From Planctomycetota bacterium (lineage in GTDB: Bacteria > Planctomycetota > Planctomycetia > Planctomycetales > Planctomycetaceae): 64,000 nucleotides of DNA. Of this stretch, positions 54,277 through 63,757 are shown one piece after another. How positions within the stretch are numbered: the first letter of the stretch is position 1; each line of letters opens with the position of its first letter. Where the stretch lies: assembly GCA_018242525.1 (NCBI GenBank), contig JAFEBS010000001.1, forward strand, positions 130,339-194,338, in the 5' to 3' direction. The position numbers and the translations under genes were made by a program. The notes beneath the pieces were generated by a model, which was not told where the DNA came from, made no database searches, and saw nothing but the letters and a program-made list of their open reading frames with translations.

Positions 54277-57200
54277 CTATTCCCGGGTGACGGTTTCATC
54301 CAGATTCAGCAGCACCCGCGCCACGACCGTCCAGGCGGCCAGGTCCCCTGGAGTACTGCCGGTGGGGATCGCGGGAGGATTGGACGGATCATGCGCGGCC
54401 AGTTGCCAGGGATCGGCATTCGGTTGGGCAAACCTGGTCCGCTCCTTGTCGAGCAACGCCAGCAGCACTTTTTGTTCTTCGACAGTGGGATGCCGGGCGA
54501 CACAGCGACGGAACGCGGTCGTCAAACGAGTCGCATTGTCGGTGCCGCCATCCTGCAGAGTCAGCAGCGCCAGGTTGCGGGCACATTCCAGGAACAGCGT
54601 TTCATTCAACGTGGTCAATGCCTGCAACGGCGTGTTCGAGCGGACCCGCCGCACGCACGAGAAGTCGCCGTTGGGGGTGTCGAAATTGGTCAGCATGGGA
54701 TACGGCGTGGATCGACGGCGGAAAGTATAGATCGCCCGCCGGTACCGATCCGGGCCAGTCTCATCGATCCAGGTGAAGGGGCCATAACTGGCGGGTGGAA
54801 CAAACAGGAATGCGGGAGCGGGCGAAAATACGCTGGCACCACCCACCTTGGGGTTCAACAGACCGCTCGCCGCCAGCGCAATGTCGCGGACGATTTCACC
54901 CTCGACGCGCAGGCGGGGGGCGCGAGCCAGCAATCGGTTGTACTGATCCTTCGCATACGCCTCAGGGGTCACTCGACTGGACTGCCGATATGTGGCACTC
55001 GTCACGATCAGGCGATGCAGCTGTTTCAGGCTCCAGCCGTGATCCATAAACTGCACCGACAACCAGTCGAGCAGTTCGGGATGCGACGGGGAGTCGCTTT
55101 GAGTTCCCAGGTCTTCGCTGGTGGCGACAATTCCCGTGCCGAAATAAGCCTGCCAGACCCGGTTGACCATGACTCGGGCAGCAGTCGGGCTGCGCCGGTC
55201 GACAATCCACCGGGCCAGAGTCAGGCGAGTCAGCGGCAGGGACGGATCCAGCGGGTGCAAAAACGCAGGAACGCCGGGCGTCACGGCTCGATCCGGCTTC
55301 AGGAAATCGCCGCGATTCAGGATGCGGGTGTCACGCGGTTCCTGTCGCGCCATCAATGTCAATGTGGTTGACCCCCTGGGCCACTGCTGCCAGAGCTGTT
55401 CGATTTGATCGTTCGCCTCGTGAAAATCTGCGACCGTGGTGCGCCAGTAGGAAAAGACCATGTCTGTCTGTTCTGGCGTTCGTTGTTCGCGGGGAATCGC
55501 CAGGATCTGGCGCACTCGCTGCGGGACGGGATCGGCAACAGGATCGGCTGCGGTTGTCACTGACAGGCGGAAGCGACCGAGATTGTTGTTCATGTTGTCG
55601 TCGCTGTTCCAACCGCCATGCATCTGCTTCAGATTGATGGTCAGTTGGGTCCCGGCGTCACCGCCAAACGGCGTTTCGACGACAAACACCGCATTGCGGG
55701 GCTGATTTCGGCGGCCGGGTCCCTGGTCGATCCCCCACGCGGTTTCGTCCTTGCCGTCAAGCGCATAGTCCACCGGGCCGGTGACCCGCTTCTTGTCCGT
55801 CTTGTCGTAGAAGTTGGGTTCCAGGTCCCGTTCGGGGTTCGAGTAATCGGCGGTCGCCTTGACGAACTTGATCTTTTCCCTGGGACCGCCGCTCGGTTCG
55901 GCGTCGACCGAGAATTCCGTCAGGGCACACGTCCCCATGAACGATCGCCCCGGACCGTTGCACGGAAGGTTGGGATCGTTCAACAGTTCCAGTCGGAAGG
56001 CCGTGATGTTCTTGACCTGAGTCACTCCCTTCAGGCTGGTGGTGTACTTGGTTGGAGCATATCCCTGGGCCAGGATCGAACAGTCGCCCATGTCGATGTA
56101 CCGCTGTCCGTTGTCGCCCGCATTCTCCAGTTGCAATGGAATCCATTCGGTCTGGTTCTGGCTGACGGAGTCTTCCCACGCGGCCATCCGCTCGCGCCAA
56201 TCCGGTTGCGACTGCTTGAGCCCCGCTTCAATGGCATCCATTTTCGCTCGCAGTTCTGCCGCCCGTGATTGATCATCGACGGCATAGACCACTCGCTGGG
56301 CTTCGTGATCATTGTTCAGAAAGGCAAACAGGCGGTAGTACTCTTCGTGCGTGATCGGGTCGTACTTGTGCGTGTGACATTGGGCACACTGAATCGTCAG
56401 GCCGAGAAACGTCTTTCCGACGGCGTCCATGCGATCGAACATGGCGTCCATCCGAAACTGTTCGGGATCAACGCCCCCTTCTTCGTTCAGCATCGAATTA
56501 CGCAGGAATCCCGTCGCCACGATCTGGTCCTGAGTCGGATGGGGGAGCAGATCGCCAGCCAGTTGTTCAATGACAAACTGATCGTAGGGCAGATCACGAT
56601 TCAGGGCGTTGATTACGTAGTCACGGTAAAAGGCGATCTGGCGGGGCTTGTCCTTTTCAAAGCCGTCCGAGTCTGCATAGCGTGCGGCGTCGAGCCAGTG
56701 ACGTCCCCAACGTTCGCCATAGTGCGGTGAACTCAGTAACCGCTCCACCTGCTTTTCATAGGCACCGGGCGTGGTATCGGCCAGGAACGCATCCACTTCG
56801 GCGATGGTGGGGGGCAGTCCGATCAGGTCCAGGGAGAGCCGGCGCAGCAGAGTGATCTTGTCCGCTTCCGGAGAACGGGACATCCCGTGCTCGATGAGCC
56901 TGGCAGCCACAAACCGGTCCAGGTCATTGCGAGCGGGGAATCTTGTTTCGTCAACCTGGGGAACGGCGGGAAGCACCGGTGCCTGAAAGGCCCAGTGCGA
57001 TGTGTATTCGGCCCCGGTGGCGATCCAGCGTTTCAGGAGATCGATTTGCCGGGCGGTCAGTGGTTTGTGTTTCCCCTTCAGAGGTGGCATCCGCAGATTG
57101 TCATCAGTGCTGGTCACGCGCTGGATCAACTCGCTCGCGTCCGGTTTGCCCGGGACGATGGCCGTCTTTCCCGATTCGGCCGGCTTCACAGCCCCCGAAC

Positions 57201-57420
57201 GCAGATCCAGTCGCAGACCCGCCTGTCGATCCTGGTCGTCAGGCCCGTGGCAGACAAAACAGTTGTCGGACAGGATCGGCCGAACGTCACGATCAAAGCT
57301 GACTTTGCCCGCCTTGGGAACAACATCGGCAGACTCGGCAACCGGACCAGAAACGGGAATGAAACAGCACAGACCCAGGGTCAGCAGACCGACTGCAAGG
57401 ACACTCACCAGCCGAGGCAT
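54277..57420 (-). CDS. PSD1/DUF1549/DUF1553 protein (planctomycete cytochrome c family), module B
   Basis: From ATG 57420 (GGAGA upstream) the protein has 1047 residues and a signal peptide. Residues about 35-130 are the planctomycete cytochrome c domain (DRDVRPILSDNCFVCHGPDD, a CxxCH heme-type site). DUF1549 (about 155-365) carries ARNDLDRFVAARLIEHGMS, LLRRLSLDLIGLPPTIAEV, YGERWGRHWLDAARYADSDG and the CAQCHTHKYDPI site. A beta-rich insertion follows (about 430-650). DUF1553 (about 720-1020) has RLTLARWIVDRRSPTAARVM, NRVWQAYFGTGIVATSEDLG and RLRVEGEIVRDIALAASGLL. Function is unknown; the heme-type site suggests electron transfer. It is the first gene of module B. Confidence 0.93.
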   Translation of the reverse strand: MPRLVSVLAVGLLTLGLCCFIPVSGPVAESADVVPKAGKVSFDRDVRPILSDNCFVCHGPDDQDRQAGLRLDLRSGAVKPAESGKTAIVPGKPDASELIQRVTSTDDNLRMPPLKGKHKPLTARQIDLLKRWIATGAEYTSHWAFQAPVLPAVPQVDETRFPARNDLDRFVAARLIEHGMSRSPEADKITLLRRLSLDLIGLPPTIAEVDAFLADTTPGAYEKQVERLLSSPHYGERWGRHWLDAARYADSDGFEKDKPRQIAFYRDYVINALNRDLPYDQFVIEQLAGDLLPHPTQDQIVATGFLRNSMLNEEGGVDPEQFRMDAMFDRMDAVGKTFLGLTIQCAQCHTHKYDPITHEEYYRLFAFLNNDHEAQRVVYAVDDQSRAAELRAKMDAIEAGLKQSQPDWRERMAAWEDSVSQNQTEWIPLQLENAGDNGQRYIDMGDCSILAQGYAPTKYTTSLKGVTQVKNITAFRLELLNDPNLPCNGPGRSFMGTCALTEFSVDAEPSGGPREKIKFVKATADYSNPERDLEPNFYDKTDKKRVTGPVDYALDGKDETAWGIDQGPGRRNQPRNAVFVVETPFGGDAGTQLTINLKQMHGGWNSDDNMNNNLGRFRLSVTTAADPVADPVPQRVRQILAIPREQRTPEQTDMVFSYWRTTVADFHEANDQIEQLWQQWPRGSTTLTLMARQEPRDTRILNRGDFLKPDRAVTPGVPAFLHPLDPSLPLTRLTLARWIVDRRSPTAARVMVNRVWQAYFGTGIVATSEDLGTQSDSPSHPELLDWLSVQFMDHGWSLKQLHRLIVTSATYRQSSRVTPEAYAKDQYNRLLARAPRLRVEGEIVRDIALAASGLLNPKVGGASVFSPAPAFLFVPPASYGPFTWIDETGPDRYRRAIYTFRRRSTPYPMLTNFDTPNGDFSCVRRVRSNTPLQALTTLNETLFLECARNLALLTLQDGGTDNATRLTTAFRRCVARHPTVEEQKVLLALLDKERTRFAQPNADPWQLAAHDPSNPPAIPTGSTPGDLAAWTVVARVLLNLDETVTRE

Positions 57421-57593
57421 GACATCGTCTCCGGACGCCGTCGAAGGATTTTTACTTTGCAATCGACATTCTGCCCGATGTCGTGCCGGCATCCAAGCTC
57501 GCCGATGAAACGATTTGGGGGGCGGCAATGGTGTGAGTTTTAAACCGAACAGCACCGTCCCCGAGAAGTTCAATGCCCTCAAGCCCTGCCTGC

Positions 57594-58733
57594 TCAAGGC
57601 TTGTTTCCATCTCGACTCGCGTCAACTTCTTTCCAGAACTGGTCTGTGGATGTCAAGTTGATCTGTTGTAAGGACTTGATGGATCGCAGGAGCTTTCCAT
57701 CCCGCTCCGGATTGAAGTCACAGATCAGACTTGAAACGCAAGCCCCTTGCAGTGGGGAATAGTCCGTCACCTGTGTCTGTTCGCAATTCAAGACTTCCAG
57801 CGTCATCCCTTTCAACGGCCGTAGGTCCGATATCTCCGTCCTGTAGCAAAAGAGCTTCTTCAGTGGCATGCCCTGCAGTGGCGACAGGTCGGTGACTTTC
57901 GTTCCAAAGCATCCCAAGACCGTCAGCTTCATCTCTTTCAAGGGTGACAAATCGGACACGCCCGTTGCGCCGACATTTAAACTGTCCAACTTCAAATCTT
58001 TGAGTGGCGACAGATCGGATACTGGCGTACCCCAGCAATCCAGTGTCTTCAAATTCATCCCAGCCAGCGGAGACAGGTCCGCCACTTGAGTCTGACAGCA
58101 ATTCAGCGTTGTCAGATTCATTGCCCTCAACGGCGAAAGATCCGACACTTGCGAGAGTTCGCAGTCCAATTCGGTCAACTTCATATCGGCCAATGGTGAC
58201 AAGTCAGACACTTTCGTAACGCCGCAATCCAGCATCGTCAGCTTCAGACCTCTCAGCGCAGTCAGGTCTGACACCTTTGTCCAGTCGCAGACAAGCCGGG
58301 TGATCTTCGATCCTTGCAGCGGAGACAAATCGGAAACGCCAGTGCTGCCGCACGCAAACGAAGCCAGCCCGGTGAATGCCCGAATGGGCGAAATGTCAGT
58401 GACTTCCTGGCCCGTGATTGTGAATTCCGTCACCACTCCATTTTCGATGGTGGACTTGACCTTTCCATTGAATCCCGGATTAAGCTCGTGCAGTTTCCTG
58501 GTGACTGCTTCAACCTGCTGATTGGCCGGCAGGGTAGCGACCCTGCTGATCCATTCATCGAAACTGAGCGACTCCAAATCCTCAACAACAGGACTGGCAC
58601 TCTCGGTCACTTCATTTGTTCGCACACCATCCTGTGTCGCTGATGGCGATTCGGGAGTGGAGTCATGCGAATGACATCCGACCAGGGCGGAAACCAGGAA
58701 ACCTGGAACGATCACGGACCATATCGACTTCAT
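57594..58733 (-). CDS. Leucine-rich-repeat lipoprotein with cysteine-bearing repeats, module C partner
   Basis: A 379-residue protein with a lipoprotein signal (LVSALVGC), so probably lipid-anchored. After a short acidic linker and a helical region, residues about 115-345 contain eleven leucine-rich repeats, most exactly 21 residues long, with the pattern LSPL-x-x-M-x-L-x-x-L-x-C-x-x-T-x-V-x-D. Nine of ten consecutive units carry Cys at the same place after the second Leu pair, which would stack into a ladder inside the solenoid. The repeated DNA (about 57700-58420) therefore has a 63-bp period. The start codon overlaps the DUF1501 stop by four bases, implying coupled translation. LRRs typically bind proteins, so it may recognise a partner of the DUF1501 module. 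Confidence 0.9.
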   Translation of the reverse strand: MKSIWSVIVPGFLVSALVGCHSHDSTPESPSATQDGVRTNEVTESASPVVEDLESLSFDEWISRVATLPANQQVEAVTRKLHELNPGFNGKVKSTIENGVVTEFTITGQEVTDISPIRAFTGLASFACGSTGVSDLSPLQGSKITRLVCDWTKVSDLTALRGLKLTMLDCGVTKVSDLSPLADMKLTELDCELSQVSDLSPLRAMNLTTLNCCQTQVADLSPLAGMNLKTLDCWGTPVSDLSPLKDLKLDSLNVGATGVSDLSPLKEMKLTVLGCFGTKVTDLSPLQGMPLKKLFCYRTEISDLRPLKGMTLEVLNCEQTQVTDYSPLQGACVSSLICDFNPERDGKLLRSIKSLQQINLTSTDQFWKEVDASRDGNKP

Positions 58734-60127
58734 GTCAGGATTCCCTGCACCACATTGCCATAAACGTCGGTCAGCCGGAAGTCGCGTCCGGCGTAGTGGT
58801 AGGTCAGTTGTTCGTGATCCAATCCCAGCAGATGCAGGATCGTGGCGTGCAGATCATGTACATGGACAGGTTTGTCGACAGCGTCCCAGCCAAATTCGTC
58901 GGTCGCGCCGTACGCCAGTCCACCTTTCACGCCGCCGCCAGCCAGCCACATCGTAAATCCAAACGGGTGATGGTCGCGGCCGTTGGCCGTTCCTTCGCGA
59001 GCGGGTGTTCGCCCAAACTCTCCGCCCCAGATCACCAGTGTATCGTCCAAAAGTCCTCGCAGTTTCAGGTCACTCAGCAGTCCCGCGATCGGAAGGTCAG
59101 TCGCCAGCGCATTCTTCTCGTGACCGTTCTTCAAATCGCTGTGCTGATCCCACGGTTGGAATCCGCCCGTCGTGTGGTAAAGCTGAACGAAGCGAACGCC
59201 GCGTTCCACCAGTCGACGAGCCAGCAGGCATTGCTTGCCAAACTCTTCCGTCGGTTTCTGATCGATGCCGTAGAGTCGCACGGTACTGGCGGTCTCTCCC
59301 GCCAGACTGAACGCTTCAGGAGCCGCCGTTTGCATCCGATAGGCCAATTCGAAGGAATCGATTCGCGCGTTCAATCGATTGTCGGATTCGCGACCCATGC
59401 GATGCAGTTCATTCAGACGTACCAGCGAATCCAACTCGCGCCGTTGCCGATCCGCCGCGATTGAACTCGACAAGTTCTTCAGCGGCTGATCCAGATTGGA
59501 GACGAACGTACCCTGATACGCCGCTGGAAGAAAACCGGCGCCATACTGCCGGGCTCCTTCAATAATCGGACCCGGCCCGATCGCGACGAATCCCGGCAAG
59601 TCGTTGTTCTCGGTTCCCAGTCCGTAGGTGACCCAAGAGCCCAGGCTTGGCCGGGATGAGACACGCTCGCCCGTATGCATCAACAGGCAGCCGCCCGGGT
59701 GATTCGGGTCGTCTGTCACCATCGAACGGATCACACACAGATCGTCCACGCAGCGCGCCGTGTGAGGAAACAGTTCGCTGACTTCCAGGCCAGATTCCCC
59801 ATGCCGCTGAAACTTCCACGGGGACCCCAGCAAGTTTCGTTGCTGGCCCAGATACAGCTTGGGCGACGGTTTCCCGTCGTCACTCGTCAATCGCGGCTTC
59901 GGATCGAACGTGTCGACCTGGGACGGTCCACCGGGCATGAACAGGAAGATGACCCGCTTGGCACGTGCCGCAAATTGAGGGGATTTGACCTGTAACGGAT
60001 TGCCCGTTGCGGCCGATCGAAATCCGGCTGCCCGCGATTCTTCACCCAGCAACCCGGCGAGTGCGACGGCGCCAAATCCTCCACCCGACAGAGCCAGCAT
60101 TTCGCGGCGGGATAGCGGTGTTCGCAT
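58730..60127 (-). CDS. DUF1501 protein, module C
   Basis: From ATG 60127 (GGAAG upstream) the protein has 465 residues. A twin-arginine-like start (SRREMLALSGGGFGAVALAG) predicts Tat export. Family motifs are [71 protein letters not shown] and HDLHATILHLLGLDH, ending with [11 protein letters not shown]. It resembles the module B protein throughout, suggesting that modules B and C arose by duplication. The open frame reaches 60211, but that extension has no signal peptide or ribosome binding site. The LRR gene follows with overlapping codons; the DUF1549 gene precedes by 26 bases. Confidence 0.93.
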   Translation of the reverse strand: MRTPLSRREMLALSGGGFGAVALAGLLGEESRAAGFRSAATGNPLQVKSPQFAARAKRVIFLFMPGGPSQVDTFDPKPRLTSDDGKPSPKLYLGQQRNLLGSPWKFQRHGESGLEVSELFPHTARCVDDLCVIRSMVTDDPNHPGGCLLMHTGERVSSRPSLGSWVTYGLGTENNDLPGFVAIGPGPIIEGARQYGAGFLPAAYQGTFVSNLDQPLKNLSSSIAADRQRRELDSLVRLNELHRMGRESDNRLNARIDSFELAYRMQTAAPEAFSLAGETASTVRLYGIDQKPTEEFGKQCLLARRLVERGVRFVQLYHTTGGFQPWDQHSDLKNGHEKNALATDLPIAGLLSDLKLRGLLDDTLVIWGGEFGRTPAREGTANGRDHHPFGFTMWLAGGGVKGGLAYGATDEFGWDAVDKPVHVHDLHATILHLLGLDHEQLTYHYAGRDFRLTDVYGNVVQGILT

Positions 60128-60153
60128 GGCACATCTTCCAGATCGGTTTTCAC

Positions 60154-63100
60154 TTAATCGACAAACAGGAATTCGTTCGTGCAGACGATCAGACGACAAT
60201 AGCGAGTCCATCCATCAAGGTCGGACTGGTCCGCCAGAAAGGCAGTGCCCACTTCGATCTCCGCGGGCGCAGGGAATCGCCCCAGCGCGATCTGATACAA
60301 CCGCTCGATTCGGTTCCGAGGTTCAGGAGCCTCGTCTGCAATACGAACGGCAATGGCTGCTGCCAGGTCGGTGACCAGCGGATCGTTCATGAAGAACAGG
60401 GCCTGCGGGGCGACAATCGATTCATTGCGACGATCAACAATGCCAGCACAGTCGGCCGCGTCAAACAAGGGACCGAACTCCGCTGATTTCGCACCAGTAC
60501 GCACGGACATCAGGTACAAGCTGCGCCGCGGAGTGGCGGCGTCCTGGAACCCCGGTCCGCCCATCGTCGAATCCAATCGGCCCGAGATTGCCAGCAGGCT
60601 GTCGCGGATTGCTTCCGCTTCCAGCCGGCGCCGGTTCGCTCGACCCAGCAATCGATTCTCGGGATCGGCAGACCCCGCCGGGGCCTCCACGGCGGCCATT
60701 GCAGACTGCTGATACACATTGGACAACAGGATTTGCCGATGCAGCGTCTTGATCGACCACCCGGCCGACATGAACCGGGCCGCCAGATGATCCAGCAGTT
60801 CGGGATGACTGGCCGCTTCGCCCATCAGTCCAAAGTTGGTCGATGTTGAAATCAGTCCAATGCCGAAATGGTGTTGCCAGATGCGATTGACAATGACTCG
60901 TCCCGTCAGGGGATTGTCAGCACGAGTCAGCCAGCGCGCCAGTTCTCGACGACCGCTGCCTTCGCGAATCAACAACTGTTCTGCTCCGGCAAGCGCTTTG
61001 GGGACGCCGCGGGGCACAACCGGGCCGGGCTTCTCGTGGTTGCCACGAAGATAGACATGTGCGTCGTGGAAGCCTTCGTGAGGAGTTCCCGCCGGACCAC
61101 CCTCTTGAACGACGACCGCGCGAGGAATCTCGCGTTTGGGCTTCTTCTGAAGTGCGGCCAGTTCGCTGCGAAGTTCCGTCAGCCGTGCCTGGAAGTCGGG
61201 CGGCAAGACTTGGTGTCGCTCCGTCAGTTCCAGCCGAAACGGACTTTGAGCTGAAACCAGTTCTTCATAGAGGTCGGCGATGGGATCAACCTGAGTCGGC
61301 GGTGCCATGGCACACCACCGCTGAGCCAGTTCGGCTTCGACCCGTGTTCGCGCCTGATCATCCAGGGGTTGTTGATAGACCCGCAACTCGGCGAGGCATC
61401 CGCGAAATCGCGCACTCTGTCCAGATCCCGGAGCCCCGATCCGCAGCGCTGGAATTGCCGGATCAGACGAGACACAGTCAATTCCCTTGTTCTGTCCGAC
61501 GACCTCGCCTTGTCGAAAGACGGAAACGCCGTCCGGTCCCCAGGTGATACTCAAGATCTGAAAACAGGGATTCGCGTCTGTCAGTCGCGGTGCGGGAAGC
61601 GACACATCGCCACTGGCACCATTCCGGCGAAGAATCGCCTGACCCTGGCCAGACCCATCAATCATGATTCCAAGGCCGTGCTGACCAACCGAGGAATCTT
61701 CCCATCCAAGAACTCGCTGACCCGCGGGACCGTCCGAGTCCGGCTTGAAGACGACGAACACGCTTCCTGATTCAGGGACTGTGAGGGGAAGCTGCAGAAG
61801 TTCATTCCCGGAAAAATGAAGCACGAACTGATCGTGTCCACAAATCGGGATCGTGGTGACAGTCGGTGCTGCGACATCGGCGGCGGGCGATGCATCCAGA
61901 GCACGACCGCGATTCGGCCAATTCGTCACACGCTGGCCATCTGTTGTCGTGATCCGTCGATCATCGGCTCGCAGGATCACCACTGCGGACTCGGCCAGCG
62001 CTTTCCGGGCAGGATCGCGCGACAACTCCCTGTTCCGTTCAACGGCAAACGCGGCCAGCGCCGATTCCAGCTCTGCAGATCGTTGCGCGGCAGCTTCCTG
62101 ATCGGAGGCCTGGCGCAACGAGGTCAGTGCGTGATGGGGATTTGCCTCCTGCAGGTAGGCGACCCACCGTGTCAACGTTGTCGCATCCAGCCCCCTGGCC
62201 TTCGCCCAGTCCCCGATTGCCGGCCGTTCTGAACCAGAAGCATGCACGAATTCCCAGGCCGACACCAGATAATGCCGCGATTGTGTCTCGACAGATCTCT
62301 GCAGATAGCCACGGTACTCGCGGTCACCGAACTGATTGATTTCACTGGTCAATTCCGCCAGCCGCGCCTGGTCCCGCTTCTGTTCGTCGTCGATGGCGGC
62401 CAGTTCTGCAGCCGACAGCAGCGGCACCCGCACGAGCGGAGTATTTCCTTTCACGGGGCCTGGAACCAGACGCGTACTGAAAAAGATCCCCGCCAACGAG
62501 TAATAGTCTTCGATTGTGATCGGATCGAATTTGTGATCGTGGCAGCGGGCGCAGGACAGCGTCAAGCCCAGGAACGCGCGACCGACAACATCAATTTGAT
62601 CGTTCACGTAATCGGCAATCATCTGCTGCTTGTCGACATCACCCGGAACAAAGTCGGCGATCGCCAGCATGCCGGTGGCGACAAGTGCATCGGCATCGAT
62701 CCGGCCGGAATCGTTCGGTTGCATCAAATCACCGGCGACTTGCTGGCTGACAAACTGATCATACGGCAGGTCGCGATTGAACGCGGCCACGACCCAGTCC
62801 CGATACCGCCAGGCCTCACGAAAATCACTCTCGACTGGCAACTGAATCAGATCACGTGCATCGGCATATCGAACAACATCCAGCCAGTGTCGACCCCAAC
62901 GTTCGCCATACTGGGGCGAGGCCAGCAGTCGGTCGACCACTTTCGCAAACGCATCCGGTGAATCGTCAGTAAGAAAGTCGTCAATCTCACTGACCGTGGG
63001 CGGCAGGCCCGTCAAATCGAACGTTACTCGCCGCAGCAAAGTCCGTAGGTCGGCAGCCAGCGCCGGATGGATCCCGCGAGCTTCCAGCTTGGCGAGAATG

Positions 63101-63291
63101 AATCGATCGATGGAAGAGGAAGCCCAGTCCGCCATTTGCACTTCGGGTACGGGAACCGGCCGAACGGCCTGGAATAAACGTGGCAAATCACCCTGCCCGA
63201 CCGCCGTCGACTCGACTCGCAAATGAAGAGCCAGGACCGCGACCGAAGACAGGAATAAAGAACAGCGAAAAATGCGCGATCGGATTTTCAT
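60154..63291 (-). CDS. DUF1549/DUF1553 protein with internal LamG-like domain, module C
   Basis: From ATG 63291 the protein has 1045 residues, with a hydrophobic signal peptide. Unlike the module B protein it has no N-terminal CxxCH cytochrome domain; DUF1549 starts soon after the signal (SSSIDRFILAKLEARGIHPA, LLRRVTFDLTGLPPTVSEID, YGERWGRHWLDVVRYADARD). It keeps the internal CARCHDHKFDPI site. A concanavalin/LamG-like insert lies around residues 440-660 (DQFVLHFSGNELLQLP, CLAELRVYQQPLDDQAR). DUF1553 follows (RELARWLTRADNPLTGRVIV, NRIWQHHFGIGLISTSTNFG, LEAEAIRDSLLAISGRLDST). The frame upstream to 63417 precedes the signal. No strong ribosome binding site is visible. It starts the module C operon. 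Confidence 0.92.
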   Translation of the reverse strand: MKIRSRIFRCSLFLSSVAVLALHLRVESTAVGQGDLPRLFQAVRPVPVPEVQMADWASSSIDRFILAKLEARGIHPALAADLRTLLRRVTFDLTGLPPTVSEIDDFLTDDSPDAFAKVVDRLLASPQYGERWGRHWLDVVRYADARDLIQLPVESDFREAWRYRDWVVAAFNRDLPYDQFVSQQVAGDLMQPNDSGRIDADALVATGMLAIADFVPGDVDKQQMIADYVNDQIDVVGRAFLGLTLSCARCHDHKFDPITIEDYYSLAGIFFSTRLVPGPVKGNTPLVRVPLLSAAELAAIDDEQKRDQARLAELTSEINQFGDREYRGYLQRSVETQSRHYLVSAWEFVHASGSERPAIGDWAKARGLDATTLTRWVAYLQEANPHHALTSLRQASDQEAAAQRSAELESALAAFAVERNRELSRDPARKALAESAVVILRADDRRITTTDGQRVTNWPNRGRALDASPAADVAAPTVTTIPICGHDQFVLHFSGNELLQLPLTVPESGSVFVVFKPDSDGPAGQRVLGWEDSSVGQHGLGIMIDGSGQGQAILRRNGASGDVSLPAPRLTDANPCFQILSITWGPDGVSVFRQGEVVGQNKGIDCVSSDPAIPALRIGAPGSGQSARFRGCLAELRVYQQPLDDQARTRVEAELAQRWCAMAPPTQVDPIADLYEELVSAQSPFRLELTERHQVLPPDFQARLTELRSELAALQKKPKREIPRAVVVQEGGPAGTPHEGFHDAHVYLRGNHEKPGPVVPRGVPKALAGAEQLLIREGSGRRELARWLTRADNPLTGRVIVNRIWQHHFGIGLISTSTNFGLMGEAASHPELLDHLAARFMSAGWSIKTLHRQILLSNVYQQSAMAAVEAPAGSADPENRLLGRANRRRLEAEAIRDSLLAISGRLDSTMGGPGFQDAATPRRSLYLMSVRTGAKSAEFGPLFDAADCAGIVDRRNESIVAPQALFFMNDPLVTDLAAAIAVRIADEAPEPRNRIERLYQIALGRFPAPAEIEVGTAFLADQSDLDGWTRYCRLIVCTNEFLFVD

Positions 63292-63432
63292 TCCATCAAT
63301 TCTAACCACTGTGTCTGTGGGAATCATCAGCCAGGCAGTTAATGCACAAGCCACAGCCCAAAAGTTGCTGGATTTGATTCGAACGTGATAGGATTCGTTC
63401 CAAATACAAGTCAGCACCTGTTGGAGATAACC

Positions 63433-63630
63433 GTGGTCCCCGGCCGCGAAGTAACGATTGAGCGCAAGCCGCTCAGTGACGAGTCATCGCCACCAACCGC
63501 CGCAACCCCGGCTGAGCGGCTGATGATGGTCTGGCCACTGACTATCGAGGCGTGGGCGATGCAAGGTGAAGATATTGCTCAATCTCGACTACCGAGACAT
63601 GTTGTGCATGTTGAACGACGAGGGCGTTGA
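63433..63630 (+). CDS. Small protein of a nucleotidyltransferase-associated pair
   Basis: A 65-residue protein from GTG 63433, with GGAG at about 63423-63426. Its C-terminus, TPAERLMMVWPLTIEAWAM then SRLPRHVVHVERRG, is of a type I have seen encoded directly upstream of nucleotidyltransferase genes in diverse bacteria. The N-terminal half is basic with a Ser/Pro/Thr-rich turn. It overlaps the following nucleotidyltransferase-like frame by 65 bases, as expected for a two-gene unit. An antitoxin-like role is possible, but the partner is truncated here. The GTG start was preferred to the farther upstream GTG 63385 because of the ribosome binding site. Confidence 0.65.
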   Translation: MVPGREVTIERKPLSDESSPPTAATPAERLMMVWPLTIEAWAMQGEDIAQSRLPRHVVHVERRGR

Positions 63631-63757
63631 ATACTTGGTTGTGGGTGCTCACGCGCTCGCGGCACATGGTTACCCAAGGGCAACCGGTGACATCGATCAA
63701 CGATTGATCAGACCGGGGAGGCGGTTGATGATCTTTCTGCGACGGCAGCTATTCTGA
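63566..63757 (+). pseudogene. Truncated nucleotidyltransferase (AbiEii/MNT-like)
   Basis: The frame from GTG 63566 begins KILLNLDYRDMLCMLNDEGV then EYLVVGAHALAAHGYPRATG and DID, which is the N-terminal part of an AbiEii/MNT-type nucleotidyltransferase. VGAHALAAHG...RATGDID contains the metal-binding region. Right after GDID the reading diverges (QRLIRPGRRLMIFLRRQLF) and stops at 63757, only 63 residues instead of the usual 150-250. The remaining catalytic part is missing, and the stop of a minus-strand gene lies at 63749. I interpret this as a gene truncated by a deletion or rearrangement. Confidence 0.65.

Noticed and set aside
57700..58420. 63-bp periodic DNA that could be taken for a tandem or CRISPR-like repeat
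   Set aside because: The repeats have no spacers, are diverged, keep reading frame and encode leucine-rich repeats.
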